In this document: positions 10,871 to 19,875 of the stretch, one piece after another | How positions within the stretch are numbered: position 1 is the first letter of the stretch | Layout: every line of letters begins with the position of its first letter | Position numbers and translations under genes: made by a program | From: Turnera subulata | Lineage: Eukaryota > Streptophyta > Magnoliopsida > Malpighiales > Passifloraceae | NCBI GenBank assembly: GCA_028386065.3 | Contig: JAKUCV010003074.1 | Span: 1 to 64,000 of the forward strand | Reading direction: 5' to 3' | DNA length: 64,000 bases | Notes under the pieces: model-generated | Database searches by the model: none | Told to the model about the DNA's origin: nothing | What the model saw: only the letters and a program-made list of their open reading frames with translations

Positions 10871-11719
10871 GATTACTTGTTTAAACATATGTATGAGAGC
10901 CATTCTTCCTTGAATGTTCTCCAGTTATGGATCCGTTTATGCAATAATAATATGCATGTTCGCGTTGAGCCTTTTCCATTTATTATCTCATTTACGCCCA
11001 CAGGCACAAATAATTATACTATCTTATTCGCTTCAGGGAATAGATCAGAGTCAATTCATCGGGATCCATAATAATTCATTTTATTACTAGGGGTGTTTTA
11101 TACTCTTCAAGAATATATGCTCTTCCAGAGCGTAAATATACGATCTTCTAGATCATATTTAAAACATGCGTTCTTCAGGAACATATTCGAATTTATGCTC
11201 TTCTGGAGCGTGTTAATCTTTTTCTCATTTCGAGATATCATAATATGTTATATTGACATCCACACATATAATTCTCCCCCTGTGGATGTCAATTTTGCAT
11301 TGTCTTAGAGACTAATGCTTGAGGCATTATTCTAGAAACAATTATAAAGTACTGAAAAGTAATTGAAATAAAATGCAATGCGTAATAATTTAAACTGAAT
11401 ATAAAATAAATTGAATATAAAATGAATTGTTAAGCAAGTATAATATCCACCTTCTGGTGGTCATATAATTTCCATCTTCTGGTGGTAATAGTTTTTATTT
11501 TCGATTTTCCTTTGAAGGATCTTCAGGATCTTTTGAACGGTAAGACTTCCAGTCTTCGTTGTATTTTTTTTTATTGAGTCTGCTGGACTCTTATATTTAG
11601 TCTTCCAGACTATATGTAAATTCCTGTCCGCATTTAATACCCACAATAAATTTCTTCTGGAAATTATAAGGGTCTCGAATAACATAATTTAAATAAAATT
11701 AAAAACTTAAATGAAAGAA

Positions 11720-11975
11720 ATAAACATGGGCCTTTCGTTAATTAGCCCAATGAAGAATTAAATAACCGAAAAATTAAAAGCAATGGGCCTTACATAAATT
11801 AGCCCAATTAAAAATTAAATTATCGCAAAGTAAATGCGATGGGCCTTATACGAGCCCAATAAAATCGTAAGGAAATTAAAACGAGAAATTAAATACAATG
11901 GGCCTTATATGAGCCCAATTGAAATGTGAAGAACAGAATATTAAAATGTAATGGGCCTAATATGAGCCCAAGCTT
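11720..11975. repeat. Five spaced TGGGC...GCCCA inverted units
   Basis: Five units at about 11727, 11784, 11839, 11899 and 11952 each have TGGGCC, then 7-15 AT-rich bases, then GCCCA. They are spaced 53-60 bp apart in A-rich DNA. Examples are TGGGCCTTATATGAGCCCA and TGGGCCTAATATGAGCCCA. They lie in the leader side of copia element A. TGGGCC is also the core of plant site II promoter elements bound by TCP factors, so a transcriptional role for the element is possible. Confidence 0.7.
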
Positions 11976-12239
11976 AATATAAATGAAAAACAATAAAAAT
12001 GAATACAATAGCCTTCCGGGCTTGCAAGGAAAAATCCCGAGACACTGAATTTCGGCCAAACACTTCCGGGCTTGCCGGAAAAAAAAACCAAGGTATCGGA
12101 TTCCGACCAAACACTTCTGGCTTGCCGGGAAAAACCCGAGATGCGAAATTTCGGCAATATAAATTCTTCTTTTTTTTCTTTTTCTTTTCCTTTTCTTTTC
12201 TCTTTTCTCTCTTCCCTATTTTTTTTTTTTTGGCTGGGA

Positions 12240-12994
12240 TGAACAGTGCCTGGACTAGGCATGAACAGTGCAGCCCAGCAGCACAGTGCCAGGCCCAGCT
12301 GCACAACCCATGCCCTGCACCCAAACCCAAGGAAATCGGCCCATCAGCCCACGACCCAGTTGTCGGGTCAAACCCGTTAAAAAAAAAACTGGTCGTCTTC
12401 AACCCCACGAGTCACTTCGGCAAATGCAAGGCGGCTGCGTGTGACGAGGCGGAGACAGGTGGTGGAATATGGCGCTGATGGCGGCGTCTCGAGAGCGGCA
12501 GGAGGCGAGGGAGAAGGTCGCTGTGGGCGGATCGACAGGGGCAGGACTGCGAGACGGTTGTATCGTCGTTGGCGGGCTGCAGCGAGGCGGTGGCGGCATC
12601 GCGTCTCCTACTGGTGGCGGAGGGAAGGGCGGCAAATTGCAGCAGAACGGCGGCAACCTGTGGTTGCGACTGCTGCGCTTTCTTTCGGCGACGAGGAGGA
12701 GGGCAGACCCGACGGGTCTTGCCGGGTTGCGGGCGTGGCCGTCGGGTTTCCTCACCCCGGCGGCGCGTCAGGCGGTGGAAAGGGACGGAGAAGACGTCGG
12801 GCGGTAGGCGACGGCGCGGGGAGGAGAGTGTTGCCGGCGGTGAGACGAGCAGGGGCCCGAAACATCACACGGTGAACAGTAACCGTGAGGGGGTGCAATG
12901 CATCTTCTTCGTTTTGGTTTGATTTTTCTGTCTTCTTTCTTTCTTCTCTTTGCCGGTTTTCTTCTTCGGGTAGGAGCACATCGCGCTGATAACG
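12240..12994 (-). other. GC-rich leader of copia element A with primer-binding-like site
   Basis: This stretch is much richer in GC than the rest of the window. Long overlapping frames occur on both strands (for example 12399-12755 minus and 12441-12875 plus), but none matches a protein I know, and their arginine- and proline-rich composition is what GC-rich non-coding DNA gives. It ends at the LTR with ATCGCGCTGATAACG, which on the minus strand is the primer-binding-like site. A related leader (with CTGTGAGACGGGAGACGGC) lies at 32827-33046, joined to a related LTR, so the arrangement belongs to the family. Confidence 0.6.
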
Positions 12995-13213
12995 TGTTAT
13001 AAATATTGAGTAATCATATGAAGAAAATTGTTGATGAAGAAGGAAAGAAGATGAAGAGGAGAAGAAGAAAGGCAAAATGCAGCCTTGCTCGGTTGTATAT
13101 TTCACACACAATTACTCTGTGTATATTACATAATATATAGAAGAAAACAAAGAGGGGAAGATGGGCCAAGTTAGGTAGGTAGACATCCACAATAAAACAC
13201 ATGTTTTATAACA
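12995..13213 (-). repeat. 5' LTR of copia element A
   Basis: 219 bp, starting TGTTATAAATATTGAG and ending ATGTTTTATAACA on the + strand. It is the upstream LTR in the element's own minus-strand orientation, because the primer-binding-like site abuts it at 12980-12994. Confidence 0.92.
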
Positions 13214-13397
13214 AAAAGGAATTAAAAAACTTTTTGATAGAATTAGACAACAGATCTATGAACCCATATAAAAGCTAGTTGGGCCTAACTTCTATCTATC
13301 CACGCGTCCACATTCATGAATGCACCGTCAGCTCCACTGATTGTTTCTGGTGTTGTAATGACACATTGAAACGAACGATAGCGAAGAAGAAAAATTA

Positions 13398-13658
13398 CTT
13401 CCTCAGTTCCATAATATAAGACGTTTTAATTATTTGTACACCTTTTAAGAAACTCATTAAATACACTTAATATTATTAATTATTATTATTCAAATTATCA
13501 ATTTAATCTTAAATTTGATAAATAAAGGGTAGATATAGAACAAATAAAGGATAGATATGGAATAAATAAATTTAATGCTTCTTGAAAATCTAACTACGTC
13601 TTATATTTTGAAACAAAATGAAAAGTGTAAAACGTCTTATATTATGAAACAGAGGGAC
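13398..13658. mobile_element. Stowaway-type MITE 1
   Basis: It starts CTTCCTCAGTTCCATAATAT and ends with the reverse complement of that sequence (ATATTATGAAACAGAGGGAC), flanked by TA on both sides (13396-13397 and 13659-13660). The length of about 260 bp, the AT-rich interior and the CTCCCTCNGT-like terminus are those of Tc1/mariner-derived Stowaway elements. No coding capacity. Confidence 0.85.
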
Positions 13659-13876
13659 TATATGATAAACTCAACAGGTTAGAAAAGTCCTTGACATTGT
13701 TATTGTCAACACATCATGTACCAAAGTCAAAGAAGAAATAAATGGAGAATCCAATAACTGAACGATAGGGGAAACATATTCACTGGCTGGTTAGCTCCAT
13801 AAATCCAGCCTATCAATATATAATTATAAACAAATATTTTGCTTATAACTACTCCTCTTACTGCCACTATATAGTA

Positions 13877-14128
13877 CTCCCTCTGTTTTGTTTTATAGGA
13901 TGTTTAAGATTTCTGCACAACCTCTAAGAAAATAATTAATCTTATTAATATATTTTTCTAATGACAAATTTATCCTTCTATATTTACTCAATCTTTCGTA
14001 TATCTAGGTGATAATTAAGGTTAAATATGGAAAAAATGAATTTAATACTCTTTGAGATTTGGTAAACGACTTATATTTTGAAACAAAACACATTACTCAA
14101 AACGTCCTATAAAACAAAACAGAGGGAG
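13877..14128. mobile_element. Stowaway-type MITE 2
   Basis: The termini are CTCCCTCTGTTTTGTTTTAT and ATAAAACAAAACAGAGGGAG, a long near-perfect inverted repeat with TA duplications at 13875-13876 and 14129-14130. About 252 bp, AT-rich, non-coding. It sits 219 bp from MITE 1, upstream of P450 copy 2. Confidence 0.88.
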
Positions 14129-15310
14129 TATATGGCAAGATTAACTTGTTTGTAGTTATGTTGATAATGAGAAACATAAATGATAATAAGTGGGCTCTCA
14201 GAGCAAATATCTTTTTGGCCTTCCTTTTGGATTCTCCAGTCAGATTTTATTAAAAGAAAAAATTTGTAAAAAACCCAGACTTTTTAAATTAATAAAGGGT
14301 CTGATTGGCGAACCAAAAGTATTGGACGTTGGGGTTCGTTATAGGTGGGAAGATCTAAGGTCCCCCGCGAAACAATGTTTAATCTCAAATAAAATGGGTA
14401 TAAAGCACATAGTCATATAAAGCACATAAACACATACCACATACATAATTAAAAGAGATACACAAGAAAACCAAGAAGAAGGGGAGGGGATTGGACTAGA
14501 ACCTCTCTTCATAGATTGCTTTATGTACTCCGACCACCAGGTTCAGTGCTCATATAGTTCTTCGTTGTTTAAGCCAATTTAGAGTGTTTGGAATTTTCAT
14601 TAACTAATTGGGTGGATTAAAATGCCAAATTAAACTCCAAAAATAAATATAATTTACCTAGGGCTCTAAAATACAAATAAAAACCTAACAAATTAATTAA
14701 CATGTCACATTTGAGTGTTTACAGAATATAATCTAAATCAGAAAAGCCTGATATTCCAATAGTTATCAAAACTGAACCGACTTGGCCAGTTCAACGAGTC
14801 AGACAGAGGCCCAAAGTCCGATTTGGGTTATTAGAGGAGTTGGACTGGACATGCAGTTGACCCGGAAAAATTTACTGACCTGGCCTATTTTTACTGACCC
14901 GGTGGAACCGATGAATTGGTTGGGTCACTTTTAAATCACGAAAGTGCCCAAGTTTTTATCTTTTCCCTAATTTTTAAGTCCAAAGTTGCATTATTTAATG
15001 AAAAAAATCCTATTTACAAGACTTTATATTTTTATTTTACAATTATTTTTTGATAATTATAAAATAAAAAATATAAAGCCTATAAATAGGAATTTTTCAT
15101 TTTATAATTATTGATAAATACTAATATACATAGATTTTTAATTAATAATTATTTAATAATCATTGTCCTGATTCAATTACATTAAACACTAATTTGAACT
15201 AGATTTATGAGCAGGCCAGTTTTAGTAACCATGCTTGATACTGTAGAGCCTACATTAAATAGCACGGTCAAACTTTTTGTACTACGTAACGTGATGAGAT
15301 GAGGTGTATC
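14129..15310. other. Upstream region of P450 copy 2
   Basis: I see no gene. The part at 14200-14440 corresponds to the module that is tandemly repeated upstream of P450 copy 3 (18853-19205), followed by the same GCGAAACAATGTTTAATCTC segment found near 19217. A long AT-rich palindrome lies at 15003-15097. Confidence 0.5.
15003..15097. repeat. Long AT-rich palindrome
   Basis: The arms of about 44 bases (15003-15046 and 15053-15097) are imperfect reverse complements around a very short centre. The outer ends read AAAAATCCTATTTA and TAAATAGGAATTTTT. It could extrude as a cruciform or be transcribed as a hairpin. I see no flanking duplication that would make it a MITE. Confidence 0.65.
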
Positions 15311-15705
15311 CACAAGAACCCCCTCTAGATTTTTTTTGGTCTTAGCCGGGATGTATATTACGAATATACTTGAGCAGGATACATGATTAGCAGTCAGTTG
15401 CTCACTCCGACTACTATCTTTGAAAAAGAAAGCTCGTACATACAAAAAGAGTCAAGCTTAAGCAACCTGGCTACTCTAACAAGCAAGGAAAAACAACCGA
15501 CAAACACTAAGCAAGACAAAGCTAAACAATTAAAACAGATGATCAACTAGTGGAAGGCGTATCAACTTGTCGTTCCATTCCCGACCCAGACCGGAGTGCA
15601 TTGGGTGAGATTATCATGCGATGGCAATCTTCTGAGAGCACCACTGCCGTGTGATTTTGGGATCTATGGGGACGCGGTTGGGTAGGGGGGCTAAAGTTGG
15701 TGGAG
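15311..15705 (-). mobile_element. 5'-truncated copy of the ORF1-only LINE family
   Basis: This segment is a diverged copy of the 3' portion of the LINE at 56436-58820. It has the same T-rich start followed by GGTCT (poly-A end on the minus strand), the same ATATACTTGAGC segment, and the same ORF1 end (GACCGGAGTGCATTGGGTGA, then CTTCTGAGAGCACCACTGCC). Both copies pass from the end of ORF1 straight into the 3' tail. The right edge meets P450 upstream sequence (TTTTTGTTTGTGGCATCTA), consistent with ordinary 5' truncation on insertion. Confidence 0.8.
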
Positions 15706-15785
15706 ATTTTTGTTTGTGGCATCTAGCTAATTGCTGATGCATGAGGTGCATGTGCCCTACGTACGGCACTTCTACGGGATACCGA

Positions 15786-17420
15786 TTCAAAGGAACTTTC
15801 CAAGAAGTATGGCCCCCTCATGTTCTTGAGACTCGGTTCTAAGCCAACCTTAGTGGTCTCTTCAGCCAAGACGGCTAAAGAGTAAAGAGGTCTTGAAAAC
15901 ATACGATCTTGAATTCTGTAACAGGCCTCTCTTGACTGGCCAGAGAAAGCTGTCCTACAATGGTATAGACTTGGCTTTTGCACCATATGATGCTTGTTGG
16001 AGGGAGATGAGAAAAATATCTGCTGTCCATCTCTTCAACTCAAATCGAGTTCAAAGTTTCCGTCCTATAAGAGAAGAAGAGGTTTCTTCACTGATTGGAA
16101 ATATATGCGAATCCGCCTCTGCTTCTAAGCCTTTCGACTTGACTGAAGCCATGATTTATCGCACTGGTAAAATTATATGCAGGATTGCCTTAGGGAAGAA
16201 TCTGTACGAGGATGGAGGAAGTGAACGAGCAAGATTTGAGGAGCTTCTCAATGAAACCGAATCCATACTTGTAAGTGTTTTTCCATCGGATTATTTTCCT
16301 TACATGGGCTGGGTTGATAAGATTACTGGACTGATTCCTCGTCTTGCATGAAAAGAATTTCAAAGAATTTGATATTTTCTACCAAGAAATCATTGATCAA
16401 CATCTTGATCCAAAAAGGCCGAAGCCAACCCAGGAGGACATACTTGATGTATTGCTCCAAATGCTCAAGGATCGGTCATTTAAGGTTCAGCTAACCTTCG
16501 ATCATATCAAAGCAATTCTCATGGTAAAAGATATATGATCTCCCATTTGTATCTTTAATCTCTCTCCATATATACTTCAAATACAAGTGAGATTTTTAAT
16601 TCAAGGGAATTAGTAAAATCATGATTTTTATATTTTAAGAATTTTTAAAAATCGTGGTGTATAGTTCGGCATCTAAAACATATTGTATTCCCACTTTTAA
16701 AGACCATCTGATTCATTTCATATTTTTTCCTCCTTTATCTGACATGACTTCCATATTTGGCTGTAGTGTTTTTACTAGTTAGCTTAACTTGATGGCAGAA
16801 TTAATCTATTTGTTGCTGGAACAAATACAAGTGCTGCCACGGGGATATGGGCTATGAGCTTATTAATGAAAAATCCTGGAGTGATGGAAAAAGCACAGAA
16901 AGAAGTTAGAAACTTAGTTGGGAACAGAGGCTTCGTAAATGAAGATGACATTCAGCAACTTCCTTACCTGAAAGCTCTAATAAAGAGACACTGAGATTGC
17001 AACCACCAGGTCCATTGTTGATTCCCAGAGAAACGATGAAACAATGCAACATAGGAGGGTATAAAGTACCACCTAAAAGTTTGGTTTATGTTAACGAATG
17101 GGCAATCGGGAGGGATCCAGAGTCTTGGGAGAATCCATTACAGTTCAATCCGGAGAGATTCTTGGGCAGTTCTGTTGACTTTAAAGGACAAGATTTTGAG
17201 TTGATACCCTTTGGCGCTGGTCGAAGAATCTGTCCTGGTATGCTTTTGGGAATTTCCAACTTGGAACTTCCACTTTCTAATCTTCTCTACAAATTTAACT
17301 GGGAATTGCCTGATGCAGTGAAAAGGGAAGATATAGATATTGATAATGTCTTGCCCGGCAATACCATGCGCAAAAGGGATGCTCTAGTCCTTTGTGCCCG
17401 AGGTCTACAAATGATGATAG
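15786..17420 (+). pseudogene. CYP83B1-like cytochrome P450 pseudogene (copy 2)
   Basis: The copy lacks the membrane anchor and the PPGP hinge and starts at the ELSKKYGPLMFLRLG region. A 6-base insertion at about 15882 creates a stop (AAAGAGTAAAGAGG). One or two extra bases near 16348 shift the frame (RLEKN becomes RLA-stop). The exon 2 acceptor is disturbed by extra bases (GCAGAATTAATCTATTTG against GCAGGATCTATTTG in copy 3). A one-base loss near 16980 shifts the KETLRLQ segment, and an extra T near 17390 shifts the C-terminus. The I-helix reads AGTNTSAAT, with Asn in the acid position. The haem loop PFGAGRRICPG is intact. The exon-intron layout matches copies 3 and 4, with exon 1 ending at 16523. 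Confidence 0.93.
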
Positions 17421-18162
17421 GTAGCAAATATAGTGGAGAACGTGATTATGTTATGTTTAATGGTTGTACTACAAATAATCCTAGTGGTTATGGAGCCATT
17501 TGCTAGTTTTCTCAAACATTTGATTGTCTGGCTGCGCCAGTGCCCCTGTGTTTCAAAAGTTTTTGTTTTTCACGTATTGCCTTCTCAACTGGCGTTTCCT
17601 TTAAAATAAATTTCATGTCTAACTAACCTAGCTAATGTATTCCTCATTTATATCACTCTGCCATTCTTAATATGTCATACTTTTTTTGAGAATGAGAAAC
17701 AACAAATGCTAAAGGCGTGGCTCTATTCTGCTAAAGGCGATCGTTACGACAAATGCTAATGGAGGCTGACGTCTCTCAGGCCCACCTTTTCCAGCAGATG
17801 TGCCTGAAGGCCTACCATGCACAAAAGAACATGTGTATGTTGTTATGTGCTAATTGAAGAAGAATCCGGCTGGTGGTCAAGGAAGAGAGCTATAGATTTT
17901 TTTTTTTTTATCAAAGAGAGCTATAGATGAAACATGAAAGATATTTTTTTTTTTTATCAAAGAGAGCTATAGATGAAACATGAAAGATATATAGAGGATG
18001 GTTCGCTAGGAGTGTGTTGCGGGAGAGGGGTGATCTCGTGAGTTCTGTCTCTTTTAATAACACGAATTATATGTGTCACTCACACAATTAGGCTACACAT
18101 CTACAAGCATTAGAGGGTTAATTATATTTTTCCCCTCTTCTCCTGAACTTTAGTCCCATAGT
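17421..18162. other. P450-2 downstream flank
   Basis: No gene. The bases 17500-17830 align with 26510-26800, the downstream flank of copy 3 beyond copia element B. They include a short piece (GCTAATGGAGGCTGACGTCT, then ACCTTTTCCAGCAGATG) that also resembles the last exon of the RCC2 gene near 34322-34362. At 17889-17990 a unit of about 50 bp (a T-run, then ATCAAAGAGAGCTATAGATG) is duplicated in tandem. Confidence 0.5.
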
Positions 18163-18172
18163 AAATTACCAT

Positions 18173-18358
18173 GTGTAATCAATGTAGGGTTGGTCCAAGT
18201 GGTAAGCGACTTGGTTCCGCTTAAGCGACGTCTTAGGTTCGAGTCCTCGTGTATGCAGAAAATTCCCATTGGGAGACTCACCCACCATACCCAAGTGCGC
18301 GACCCGAGTCGACCAGATTAGTCGGGCAAAGCTCTGGATACGGGATGGGAAACAAAAA
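18173..18358 (+). mobile_element. tRNA-derived SINE
   Basis: The head has a tRNA-like internal RNA polymerase III promoter: an A-box-like TGGTCCAAGTGGTAAGCG and a B box GGTTCGAGTCC. The body continues through the ACCCGAGTCGACCAGATT segment and ends in an A-rich tail. The 10-bp duplication AAATTACCAT flanks it (18163-18172 and 18359-18368). The length is about 186 bp. The frames seen across it are chance. Confidence 0.88.
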
Positions 18359-18368
18359 AAATTACCAT

Positions 18369-19875
18369 ATGATTTTATCTTATGTTTTTTTAATTTCCTT
18401 TTATATGGACATTTTTACGTTCATTGTTGTCAAAAAGAATATCATATCAAATATTAGGATCTTGCCATGTGTCCTTTATTTCACGTTTTTTAATCTTTCA
18501 GGTGTTACAAATCAATACTTGACGGCTACTAGTCACGAAAGTTTAATTTGCACTAACAAAATAATCTAAATATGAAATAACCATAAAGTTTCGATAAAAA
18601 AATGTAAAAAAGAAAATCTAATGTTGACTTAATTTGAGACTAAAGTTCAAGGAAATATAATATAATTGGCTTAACTGTTTTTAATTTTCCATCCGATATT
18701 TAGGGTTAGTTTAGTATTATTTTTTTGGCTTACAAAGAGAGACTAAGACTTGAGACTTTCAGCCTGCCGCAATACCTGTTGAACTATAACTCGATATGTG
18801 TTTATGCGCGTTGCCTAAGCAATAGATGAAGGGAATTAACGAGCCAGTGGCCAAAGGAAAAATTTAGAAAAAAGCTAGACTTCTTAAACCAATAAAGAGA
18901 CCAATTGGCAAACCAAAAATGTTAGACTAAGTATCTTTCAGGCCTCCTCATCTGATTTTGAGTGGCCACCCAAATTTTATTGAAAGGAAAAATTTAGAAA
19001 AAAAGCTACACTTCTTAAACCAGAGACTGATTCGCAAACCTAAAATGTTAGACTAATTATTTTTTGGCCTCCTCATCTGATTTTGAGTGGCCACCCAAAT
19101 TTTATTGGGAAGGAAAAAATATTTTTTTAAAAAAATAGACTTCTTAAACCAATCTGGCGAACCAAAAATGTTAGACTTTGAACTGGTCATAGGGGTAGTG
19201 AGGCACCCAAGCATGCGCGAAACAATGTTTAATCTCAAATAAAATGGGAACTTCTGTATTCTTGTTCTATTGAAACGCATATTCATATAATGTAAATAAA
19301 CACGTACCACATACATGATTAAAAGCCATAAACAAAACAAAAAAAAAAAATGGGAGAGGAGCTAGAAGAGGAGCTAGAACATGTACCCGACAATCAGGTT
19401 CAACTGCCCATATAATTCTTTTAGGGGAAGGGAATAGAAGAGGAGATCAACACACAAACACAAACACAAAATTACATAATCATCACGAATATTGCAGTGA
19501 AATTAAAAGGGAATTACTTGTTGGGGGATTGTTTTCTTCGTTCCTTTTTTTCGGCAGGTAGGCCACGTTTACAATCTTTCTATCCATCAGTTCCACCTTG
19601 AGTTGGAACCTGAGAGCAAAAACAACTGAAACACACCCACCCACCCACATGAGATATGAGGAAAGAAAGTAAAACTGGAACACACACACACACCTACTTT
19701 AAATAGCACAGGCAAATTTAACATAAGCACCAGTTACTTATTTTATCATCTCTTGCAATATTTTCTCTTCTCTTGAAAATCTTTCTTTAAAACATGGGGC
19801 AGCCCATCTTTGGCATCTGTACAATTGAAAACGATATTATATTTATTGATCAGATCTTGTACGTAGTAGATCACA
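18369..19875. other. Upstream region of P450 copy 3
   Basis: No gene apart from the repeats listed separately. A (CA)n run lies at 19681-19694. The last 150 bases contain the P450 leader block (ATCTTTGGCATCTGTACAAT) that recurs before copies 1 and 4, so transcription of copy 3 probably starts about 80-150 bases before the ATG at 19876. Confidence 0.45.
18853..19205. repeat. Three tandem units of about 125 bp upstream of P450 copy 3
   Basis: The segment AAGGAAAAATTTAGAAAAAAGC...CTTCTTAAACC...CAAACC..AAATGTTAGACTAA..CCTCCTCATCTGATTTT occurs at about 18855, 18984 and 19110, with growing divergence and a shortened third unit. The region upstream of P450 copy 2 (14200-14340) has one related unit, so the array expanded after the duplication that made copies 2 and 3. 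Confidence 0.75.

Larger units (their letters stand above)
7915..13213 (-). mobile_element. copia element A (degenerate, 219-bp LTRs)
   Basis: Two nearly identical 219-bp repeats (7915-8133 and 12995-13213) carry the terminal inverted repeat TGTTATAAA...TTTATAACA. The whole is flanked by the perfect 5-bp duplication AAAAG (7910-7914 and 13214-13218). On the minus strand the element reads in order: LTR (12995-13213), a primer-binding-like site CGTTATCAGCGCGA, a GC-rich leader, a region without clear protein similarity, GAG-pre-integrase (9310-9640), reverse transcriptase debris (8160-8650), a polypurine tract (AAGGGAGAG) and the second LTR. The coding parts are full of stops. A LINE fragment is nested inside at about 10070-10870. 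The interior carries an unusual array of hairpins, described separately. Confidence 0.92.

Noticed and set aside
8301..11665. CRISPR-like array
   Set aside because: This is plant nuclear DNA. The units are hairpins with variable stems and irregular spacing, with no constant repeat of 25-40 bases and no cas genes.
12399..12922. Several overlapping frames of 112-159 codons on both strands
   Set aside because: They lie in the GC-rich leader of copia element A. They are rich in Arg, Pro and Gly in every frame, overlap on opposite strands and match no protein family.
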